Shown one piece after another: positions 30,297 to 37,617 of a stretch of DNA of 55,667 nt; position 1 is the stretch's first letter; each line of letters begins with the position of its first letter. This DNA is from Syntrophorhabdus sp. PtaB.Bin027 (GTDB lineage: Bacteria > Desulfobacterota > Syntrophorhabdia > Syntrophorhabdales > Syntrophorhabdaceae), in NCBI GenBank assembly GCA_002067585.1, contig MVQO01000189.1, forward strand, positions 1 to 55,667, written 5' to 3'. The notes below the pieces were generated by a model. It saw only the letters and a list, made by a program, of their open reading frames with translations. It was not told where the DNA came from and did not search any database. The position numbers were made by a program, and so were the translations under genes.

Positions 30297-32587
30297 TTAC
30301 GACGACGCTTTCACAATGGTGACAGGAAGATGGACCTGGGATGAACCGGATTTCATGAATATCGTTGCATGGCGAACAGCTCCGGATGGAACCCCGGCAG
30401 CGTTGATGGTGATTTCGAATGAAACATCCCCATTGGCCGGAATTTCAAGAGTCCCCGGTACGGTAATGCTGAGGTCCGCTGGTGCCTGAACTGACAATTT
30501 CCACTTGCTGTTCTTCGCAATCTCGCTGTGGGCTGTCCGTGAAACGGTTATCGTATTTCCCATGGCAGGTATATAAATGCTCGGATAATTCACGTTCCAC
30601 AGGTCATTCTTGTGGGTCATAAAATCGTCCCCTGCAACATCAAAGGTAATGCCCGGCTTTATTGCCTTTTGCAGATCAACCCTGCCCGATCCCACATCAA
30701 AAGAGTCAACGGCAGTGCTGCCGTCTTCCTTGAACACCTTCTTGGTTGTTGCCGTGGTCATGAGGGCAGACTTGATCTGACCCGGCGTCCACGCGGGATT
30801 GAGCTGTTTCAGGAGCGCCCCTGCCCCTGCAATGTGGGGAGAAGCCATTGAGGTGCCCTGCATGACGGTGAAGAGCTCACCGGGCTTTTGCGAAGTCGTA
30901 TCAAGAGGTTCTTCTGTATTGCCGGCAAGGATTGTCACGCCGGGCGCTCCTATATCGGGCTTGCTGATCCCGTACGTCTGGTCGGGTCCTCCCCGCGAGC
31001 TGAAGTAAGCAGTAACATCACCCTGTGTTTTTTTCGCTTTGCCCGCAGTAAATGTTGCCTTTATTCCTGTACGGGATTCCACATAGCTGACCAGTCTGTC
31101 GCCTTCGGGGCCGTCGATATGGATAGCAGGCAGATAATGGCTGTCAGGGGATACTCCCTGAGCCGTGCCGGTGGCGTTGTAAAGCACCATGCCGGCAGCA
31201 CCGCCCTGGAGAACATTATATCCTTTATTCACCCTGGCATTGTTCCCACGCTTGCATCCCACAACCTTACCGGCAAAAGTGCCTGCAGGGAAAGGGTTGA
31301 GACAGAGCTCATCACCATAGTCTTTGGCAAGAACAAAATCCGTTGCCACTTTAATTCCCCCGGTAATGGAGACGCCGTTAACTTTCAGGGACCCTCCCTT
31401 GGCTTTCAGCTTGAGCGTGTTCGCAAAGGTTCTGTTGTTTGTGCTTGCCGCGACAGTTGTGGTCCAGCCACCGAGATGGTTGACTGTGTTCTGATTTGGG
31501 CCACTGTTGCCGGCAGACGTGGCAACAAAGACTCCGGCCTTATAGGCATCAAGAAAAGCCACATCGGCCGGGTTTGTGTAAGGGTCAACAAGGTATGCAC
31601 TGCTGGGCCAATTGAAAAATTGATCACATCCACCCCATCAGCTACGGCTGCGTTAATTGCAGCAACCAGGTCCGCGTAATAACAACCCTCAGGTCCACAG
31701 GCCTTATAGGCTGCAACATGAGCCCGGGGCGCAATACCGGACAGTGCACCAATCACGTTTCCCATAATCTCCGCTACAACCGAAGCATTTCCGGCTGCAG
31801 TGCTTGCCACGTGGGTTCCGTGGCCATCAGAATCCCGCGGGGAGTCAAATTCCCCCGCCGGAAGAGGGCCTTCTTCTGCTTTATAAGAGACCAGGAACAC
31901 TTTTGCCCCTATGAGTTTGTTCGTACAGATGATGGGTGCTGAACCATCATTTGGCGCCTGGCAGGAACCTCCCCATGAAGACGGGGCAGCGTATGCTTTG
32001 CCTGCAGGGTCCGGATCAGAAAAAGATGGATGCTCAGGCCAGATGCCGGTATCGACGATGCCAACAATGATGCCCTCCCCTCCGTTGCCCTGACCACCAA
32101 GGGCCTTCCACATTTTGTCAGCCTTGATAAGACGGGGGCTGGTGCTCGTATCCAGCTTTGCCATCCTGTCCGGGTATACGGCTTTCACACCCGGAAGGTT
32201 TTCGATTTCCCCTATCTTTTCCTGGGGAACACGGAGTGCAAACCCTCCAAACACCACAGGGTAACGGTGGGTAACGCGAGCCTGGGGGGCCATAGCCTGT
32301 ATGCTCTTCTCCATTGCCTGCATCTTCCGGGCAAGGTGCTCGACATACAGTCTGCTTCGTTCAGAACGGACATTCAACCTCTTCTCTCCGGTAACCGCAG
32401 TATTCGTGGCAGCCAGACCCTCTACCCCACCGTTGTAGGCAGCAAGGGGCGCATCTTCCAGCTTCACGATAACGCCAACCAGGCCATCCTTTCCGGGATC
32501 TGCAGCCATAACAGGCCTGCCAATGAGCAGGCCAAGTATCAGAAAGAACACGCACAATTGGAACACGTACATCTTCTCTTTCTTCAT
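30297..32587 (-). pseudogene. Secreted subtilisin-like serine protease (S8), frameshifted
   Basis: Two overlapping frames give one subtilase of about 760 residues. The 5' part (32587 down to about 31606) has a signal peptide, an I9-type propeptide (YVEHLARKMQAMEKS and following) and the catalytic Asp (VGIVDTGIWPEHP) and His (DGHGTHVASTAAG). The 3' part has SAGNSGP, a PA-like insert (KRGNNARVNKGYNVLQGG) and the catalytic Ser (GTSMASPHIAGAGALL), then a beta-rich tail. The frame changes at about 31601-31609: in frame 1 the protein reads INFSIGPAVHTLL, while the other frame reads YLVDPYTNPADVAFLDA. One missing base restores a continuous family sequence. It is either a true lesion or a sequencing error. 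All three catalytic residues are intact. Confidence 0.88.
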
Positions 32588-32782
32588 AAATCCCTCCTAT
32601 AGTGTTGTTATTGCGAAGATTATTGACTATCTGATACCAGACTTTAACCCTGGTTTCAAGAAAATAATTCCTGCTGATGCAAGATTCGGATTCCAGGCAC
32701 ACTCACCATGAAAATATTTCATGATAATGATTTGATTTATGAATAATATCTATTTGCGTTAGCTGGTCACCTGTTTTAAACT

Positions 32783-33367
32783 ATGTCCATGAAAACTATC
32801 GATTGTTGTGGAAAGACGTGTCCCCTGCCGGTGATTGAAACAAAGAATGCCCTTGAAAAAGAAGGCATAAACGAGATTGCAGTTCTCGTTGATAACCCGA
32901 TTTCTCGCGAGAATGTCATGAGATTCCTGCAATCCCAGGGATTTTCCGTTTCAGTAATGGAGGAAAACAATGTCCATCGCATAGAGGCATCACGAAGTGG
33001 CCGCGAAGAAGAAAAAACAGTAACAACAGCACAGAAACTCCTGGTCTTTATTGACGGAGAAACAATAGGACGGGGCAGCGAGGAGCTCGGCGCCATTCTC
33101 ATGAAATCCTTTCTCCTTACTTTGAAGGAATTAAATCCCCTGCCATGGCGAATCATCTTTATCAACAGCGGTGTCAGACTGGCAGTTGAAGACTCGCAAT
33201 TTATTGCAGCGTTGCATGAACTTGCCGCCCTTGGCACAGACATTCTATCCTGCGGAATGTGCCTCGATTACTATGGGATCAGAGACAGGCTAGCAGCAGG
33301 CAGGGTCAGCAACATGTTTGAGATTGCATCATCCTTCCTTGAAGCAACGAATGTGATAAAGCCATGA
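32783..33367 (+). CDS. yedF: YedF-like sulfurtransferase-like protein (TusA domain plus DsrE-like domain)
   Basis: This 194-residue protein has an N-terminal TusA/SirA domain with CGKTCPLPVIETKNAL (Cys-Pro motif) and a C-terminal DsrE-like domain that ends in GTDILSCGMCLDYYGI with a CxxC pair. This architecture defines the selenium-linked YedF family, which in many genomes sits near DUF3343 and a class V aminotransferase, as here. The role may be transfer of sulfur or selenium from the desulfurase, by inference. The start at 32783 has no strong Shine-Dalgarno, and a second ATG two codons on is possible. Confidence 0.88.
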   Translation: MSMKTIDCCGKTCPLPVIETKNALEKEGINEIAVLVDNPISRENVMRFLQSQGFSVSVMEENNVHRIEASRSGREEEKTVTTAQKLLVFIDGETIGRGSEELGAILMKSFLLTLKELNPLPWRIIFINSGVRLAVEDSQFIAALHELAALGTDILSCGMCLDYYGIRDRLAAGRVSNMFEIASSFLEATNVIKP

Positions 33368-33377
33368 CCAACATCGG

Positions 33378-33456
33378 TTACGCGTTACGCGTTACGCGTT
33401 ACGCGTTAATTCATGATTCAGAGCCCATAATCTGGAATCTTGAATCTGCAATCTGG
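33378..33456. repeat. Two intergenic heptamer repeat tracts
   Basis: TTACGCG is repeated four times exactly (33378-33405). Shortly after, AATCTGG, AATCTTG, AATCTGC and AATCTGG follow in phase (33429-33456). Both lie between yedF and the desulfurase and run up to the start of the latter. Confidence 0.75.
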
Positions 33457-33470
33457 TGTGGTGGTCTATC

Positions 33471-34604
33471 ATGATCTACCTCGATAACGCGGCCACTTCC
33501 TTTCCGAAACCGAAGGAGTCCATGGAGCACCTCAACAGGTTTGTCACTGAAATAGGAGGCAATCCAGGGCGAAGCGGCCACAGCCTCTCTGTAGAAGCAG
33601 CAAGGGTTGTGTTTGAAGCACGGGAAAAACTTACCGCATTTATCAACGGGGATGATTCTGAAAGAATGATCTTCACACAAAATGGAACAGAATCCTTAAA
33701 CCTGGCAATCCTGGGATTGATAGAGGAAAGAGATCATGTTGTGACAACCTCTCTGGAACACAACTCTGTAATGCGCCCACTTATGTTCCTCATGAAGAAA
33801 CAGGGGGTTGAGGTTTCCATTATTCAATGTAACCGGTCAGGATCTCTGGATCTGGAGGCCCTGGCAAGAACAGTCCGCAAGGATACAAAGGCCGTTATCA
33901 TCAATCACGGATCGAATGTTGTGGGAGTCACTCAGCCCCTGCATGACATCAGACAAGCCATAGGCAGCGCTATCCTCATAGTTGATGCCTGCCAGACCAT
34001 AGGCACTCACCCAATCGACATCAACAGGGACAATATTGACATCCTCTGCTTTTCCTGCCACAAGTCCCTCTTTGCTGTGCAGGGCGTCGGGGCTATCTAT
34101 ATCAGAAACGGAATAGATCCAGTGCCTCTCAAGTTCGGCGGAACCGGTAGCAAATCCGAATCAATCGATCATCCTGAATTCCTCCCTGACAGGTATGAAT
34201 GCGGAACACCCAACACACCGGGCATCGCCTCTTTGCTTGGAGGCCTTGCCTTTATCGAAAAAGAGGGCCTGACAAAAATTTCAGAAAGAAAAACAAGTAT
34301 GCGGGAAAAAATCGTGAGAGGACTTTCCGCTATCCATGGAGTCACTGTCCACGGGAATAATGGCAATAAGGCCTATGTGCCAGTGGTCTCATTTACAATG
34401 TATGGGAAACTCCCTTCAGAAATAGGGTACGCCCTCAACCAGCAACAGATCTATGTCAGGATTGGGCTCCAGTGTTCACCCATGGCCCACAAGACAATCG
34501 GTACATTCCCTGAGGGAACGGTCAGGGTATCGCCGGGATACTTCACCACCGATGAAGATATTGATACGTTTTTGGAGGCTGTGAGAATCATTGCCGGACA
34601 GTAG
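33471..34604 (+). CDS. Cysteine desulfurase / class V aminotransferase family protein
   Basis: This 377-residue PLP enzyme shows IYLDNAATSFPKP at the start, the NGTESLNLAILGL phosphate-binding region, VDACQTIGTHPID, the PLP lysine in CFSCHKSLFAVQGVGAIYI, and RYECGTPNTPGIASLLGGL. The C-terminal loop with QCSPMAHKTIG holds a Cys suited to sulfur or selenium extraction from cysteine or selenocysteine. I chose the ATG at 33471, since the family begins here. The open frame starts five codons earlier. With yedF and DUF3343 it forms a block that comparative genomics has tied to selenium use. Confidence 0.9.
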   Translation: MIYLDNAATSFPKPKESMEHLNRFVTEIGGNPGRSGHSLSVEAARVVFEAREKLTAFINGDDSERMIFTQNGTESLNLAILGLIEERDHVVTTSLEHNSVMRPLMFLMKKQGVEVSIIQCNRSGSLDLEALARTVRKDTKAVIINHGSNVVGVTQPLHDIRQAIGSAILIVDACQTIGTHPIDINRDNIDILCFSCHKSLFAVQGVGAIYIRNGIDPVPLKFGGTGSKSESIDHPEFLPDRYECGTPNTPGIASLLGGLAFIEKEGLTKISERKTSMREKIVRGLSAIHGVTVHGNNGNKAYVPVVSFTMYGKLPSEIGYALNQQQIYVRIGLQCSPMAHKTIGTFPEGTVRVSPGYFTTDEDIDTFLEAVRIIAGQ

Positions 34605-34827
34605 CTATTACATTCTTCTTTTTTACACAATCCACGATGTGCTCCGCACTGAAAAAATCCTCAAAAAACACAACGTCGCTCACGAACTCGTTCCAGTACC
34701 AAGAAATCTCAGTTCAGACTGCGGCATGTGCGTGAAACTAACGAGCAACTTAGAGCAGACACTACCCCTTATCAGCGCAATCGAAATAGCCGGCTGTTAT
34801 GATGCTGAGGGCAAACACATCCATTGA
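34591..34827 (+). CDS. DUF3343 family protein
   Basis: This is a 78-residue protein with the DUF3343 pattern: YYILLFYTIHDVLRTEKILK, VPVPRNLSSDCGMCVKL (a conserved CxxC near a Ser) and a C-terminal AIEIAGCYDAEG. The family typically binds or passes sulfur or selenium species, though its function is unproven. The likely start is TTG at 34591, inside the end of the desulfurase gene, with a 14-base overlap. Confidence 0.85.
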   Translation: MPDSSYYILLFYTIHDVLRTEKILKKHNVAHELVPVPRNLSSDCGMCVKLTSNLEQTLPLISAIEIAGCYDAEGKHIH

Positions 34828-34828
34828 A

Positions 34829-34913
34829 GATTCAAGATTGCAGATTCAAGATTTGAAAAAAACCTGAATTTTAAAAAATAATTTTCAATTTTGAATTTTG
34901 AATCTGCAATCTT
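34829..34913. repeat. Heptamer repeat with long inverted repeat
   Basis: GATTCAA, GATTGCA, GATTCAA and GATTTGA run in phase (34829-34856). A 16-bp perfect inverted repeat (34834-34849 and 34898-34913, beginning AAGATTGCAG) encloses an A/T-rich loop. It closes the DUF3343 transcript and may act as a terminator, although no clean T-run follows. Confidence 0.6.
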
Positions 34914-34934
34914 AAATGTATTCTCTGAATTAAC

Positions 34935-34962
34935 TTGCACTCTCTACCACCTTGTGTATAAA
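34935..34962 (+). promoter_or_regulatory. Candidate promoter of the CARF gene
   Basis: TTGCAC (34935-34940), 16 bases, TATAAA (34957-34962), 14 bases before the ATG of the CARF gene. This gene lacks the double palindrome found before the other CRISPR units. Confidence 0.45.
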
Positions 34963-34976
34963 ACAATTTAAAAGCC

Positions 34977-36131
34977 ATGAAAATTCTGCCCTTCAAGGAA
35001 GTGCTCATCCTTGTGGTGGGCACAACACCCCAGATTGTTACCGAAACGATCTATGGGCTGGTCAAACAAAAACCTCCTATTAAACCAGAAGAGATATTTA
35101 TCATAACCACATCTGTTGGAAAAGCAACAACACGTGCACGCCTTCTTCAAAGCAATCTTTTTCAGACATTTGTGAAGGAATATGGTCTTGGACAACTCGA
35201 TATACCGGAAGATCACTTCATCATTGCAAGAAATTCTTGCGGAAACGGTTTGCCGGATATTACCGATGAAATGGAAAGTGAGATTATGGGGGATCTCATC
35301 ACATCGTTCATTCGCACGTTAACTGAAGATCAGAAGATTAGGCTTCACTGCTCTATAGCAGGGGGCAGAAAAACAATGAGCTTCTACATGGGGGCTGCAT
35401 TGCAGCTTTTTGGAAGACCCTGGGACAGACTTTACCACGTCCTTGTCTCCCCTGAGTTTGAGTCGAATCCAGAGTTTTTCTACAAACCAAAGAGGAACAG
35501 GATAATCACAACAAGGCTACCCGATGGCACAATAAAAAAACTCAACACCAGAGATGCAACAATACGCCTTGCGGAACTTCCGTTCATACGGCTCAGGGAT
35601 AAACTATCTCTTCAGGGGATGAACTTCAAAGAATTGGTTAAAGAAGGGCAAAATAAGATCGACACAGCTACATTCCAGCCTGAATTGGATATAGACCTTT
35701 CAGCAAGGACAGTTCGAATCGGCAACCGTCTAATAGAGATGATCCCTGTCCAGCTCATGGTTTACGCAGCGCTTCTCAGGCAAAAAATACAGGCGTGCGT
35801 GCATCCGGATAGACCATATTGCTATGAATGTACTGATTGCTTTCTGGTGTTACAGGATTTACTTGCCAGACCAACCCTTGAAAAAATGTCAGAAGATTAT
35901 AGGAGGATGTACAGGGAAAATCCTTTCAGAGCAGAGGAACTGAAGGCTAAGTGGCAGGATCGTATCGGCACGGAAACTCTTCGGCAAAATATAAGCAAGA
36001 TTTCAAGAACCATACGCGAACAATTGCCTGAGGAAGCTCTCTGGCCACTATACACGATTTCTACAGTAAAAAAATATGCTGGCACGAAATATGGCATACG
36101 AGTGGAAAAAGGAAAGATTTCAATAAAATGA
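34977..36131 (+). CDS. CRISPR-associated CARF protein, NE0113/TIGR02584 type, with zinc-knuckle winged-helix-like C-terminus
   Basis: This 384-residue protein has a CARF domain for cyclic oligoadenylate (residues about 1-180): EVLILVVGTTPQIVTETIYGL, then SIAGGRKTMSFYMGAALQLFG and RLYHVLVSP, typical of the Csm6/Csx1 and NE0113 groups. The C-terminal half reads like an OmpR-type winged helix: LDIDLSARTVRIGNRLIEMI, PVQLMVYAALLRQK, then LRQNISKISRTIREQL and YGIRVEKGKISIK. A four-cysteine cluster (C274, C282, C285, C288) sits between the halves of this domain. I see no HEPN RxxxxH or PD-D/ExK motif. Known relatives are called ring nucleases; a DNA-binding role is my inference. The stop codon overlaps the double-palindrome site at 36130. 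Confidence 0.8.
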   Translation: MKILPFKEVLILVVGTTPQIVTETIYGLVKQKPPIKPEEIFIITTSVGKATTRARLLQSNLFQTFVKEYGLGQLDIPEDHFIIARNSCGNGLPDITDEMESEIMGDLITSFIRTLTEDQKIRLHCSIAGGRKTMSFYMGAALQLFGRPWDRLYHVLVSPEFESNPEFFYKPKRNRIITTRLPDGTIKKLNTRDATIRLAELPFIRLRDKLSLQGMNFKELVKEGQNKIDTATFQPELDIDLSARTVRIGNRLIEMIPVQLMVYAALLRQKIQACVHPDRPYCYECTDCFLVLQDLLARPTLEKMSEDYRRMYRENPFRAEELKAKWQDRIGTETLRQNISKISRTIREQLPEEALWPLYTISTVKKYAGTKYGIRVEKGKISIK

Positions 36132-36150
36132 AATATTTCGGAAACGTTTC
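36130..36150 (+). promoter_or_regulatory. Double-palindrome operator candidate, site 1 (before DUF2130 gene)
   Basis: GAAATATTTC, one base, GAAACGTTTC. Two 10-bp palindromes of type GAAAYRTTTC are repeated with an 11-base period, one helical turn. A -35 TTGATA (36156-36161) and -10 GATAAT (36179-36184) with 17-base spacing follow, which puts the operator centre at about -51 from the predicted start of transcription. The same layout is found at site 2 before cas2, and the motif recurs in the array leader. Confidence 0.7.
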
Positions 36151-36194
36151 ATTCATTGATAATTTGATCATTCAACGAGATAATTATAGATGAA

Positions 36195-37508
36195 ATGGCA
36201 AAAAAGGCTATAATGGAGAAACCCATGGCAAAAGCAGAAACCATTATAACTTGTCCATATTGCAAGAGGGAAATACCCCTTGATGATGCCCTTACCCATC
36301 AGTTCAGCGAAAAATTGAAAAAACAGTTTGAAGAGGAAAATCAACGGAAGGAAAGAGAGCTGAAGTCAAAGGAAGAAAGCATCGCGAAAAGGGAAAAGGA
36401 GCTGCAAAAGAAGCGTGAAGATCAGGAGCTTGAACTCTCTCAGCTCAAAACTACCCTCCAAAAAGAATTCGCAGAAAAACTTGCACAGGAAAAAACAATA
36501 CTTGAAAACGCAGCCAAACAGAAAGCTCAGGATGAGCTTTCCATTGAATTACAATCTTTAAAAGAAGATTTAGAAGAAAAAACAAAACAGGTAAAAGACT
36601 TGCGGGCCATGGAGCTTCAGCTAAGACGGGACAAACAGAAAATTGAAGAGGAGAGGGAAAAGCTTGCCCTCGATGTTGCCCGCAAAATAGATGAGGAAAG
36701 AGGAAAAATCAAAGAGGAAGTAGCCAGACAGGTATCTGAACAGCACAGACTGAAAGAGGTGGAGAAAGACAGGCATATAGAGGCTCTTAAAAATCAGATT
36801 GAAGATTTGAAGAGAAAGGCAGAACAAGGTCCCGGAGAGGTTGGCGAAACCCTTGAATGGATCCTGGAGTCTACTTTGAAGTAACACTTCAAACATGACA
36901 TTATCGAACCGGTTCCCCGGGGCATGAGAGGCGCCGATGTGATGCAGAGAGTCTGCAGCACGACAGGACAGGTATGCGGAACCATCATATGGGAATCAAA
37001 GCGGGTCAAAAACTGGAGCGATGGCTGGATAGAAAAGCTGAAAGAAGACCAGAGAGAAGCAAAAGCAGACATTGCAGTTCTTGTATCCACGGTCCTTCCC
37101 AGGGGCATCACCGGAATTCATCAGCAAAATGGCGTGTGGATTGCCGATTATACCCTGGCCATCGGCCTTGCAACGGCTCTGAGGCATGGACTCATGGAAA
37201 TTGCCGCCGCGAAAACAAGCATGGAGGGAAGGAGCGAGAAGCTTGAAATGCTTTATGACTATCTTTCCGGTCCGCAATTTCGCCAGCAGATCGAAGCGAT
37301 TGTCGATGCTTTTGTTTCCATGAGCAAGGACCTCGACCAGGAGCGGCGGGCTATGGAAAAAATCTGGGCTAAGAGGGAAAAACAGATCGAGAAGGTAGTG
37401 AAGAACACAAGCCGCATGTACGGCAGCCTCCAAGGCATAGTGGGCAGCACCCTGCCGGAGCTGAAAACACTTGAATTAAAGGCATTGAACAGTGTAGAAG
37501 ATAGGTAA
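36195..37508 (+). pseudogene. DUF2130 protein, interrupted by one in-frame stop
   Basis: One continuous frame is broken only by TAA at 36882-36884. The first part (36195-36884) has a zinc-finger-like start (ITCPYCKREIPL, then H) and a very long charged coiled coil up to about residue 215. The second part continues at HFKHDIIEPVPRGMRGADVM and has VCGTIIWESKR, KNWSDGWIEKLKEDQREAK and AVLVST. This is the DUF2130 domain, which I recall being placed in the PD-(D/E)XK nuclease clan; D in RGADV and ExK in WESKR fit this. The best start is the ATG at 36225 (MAKAETIITCPYC), which has GGAG 8 bases upstream. The gene is under the operator-promoter at 36130-36184 and precedes cas10. Confidence 0.82.
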
Positions 37509-37617
37509 ACACACAAAATAATCTGCATTGGGGGGTTCTGTGGACGTAAATCAAAAAGAATTCCAAACTGTTGTTTTAGGGGCATCAATAAACATATAGA
37601 TATTCTTGGGGGATACA

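Noticed and set aside
32701..32720. GAAAATATTTC at 32709 as a fourth operator site
   Set aside because: It is a single box with 11 bases and no adjacent second box, and lies beside yedF, not a CRISPR unit.
36880..36890. Recoding of the TAA stop in the DUF2130 gene
   Set aside because: TAA is not used for selenocysteine or pyrrolysine, and no element supports readthrough. A nonsense mutation or error is simpler.
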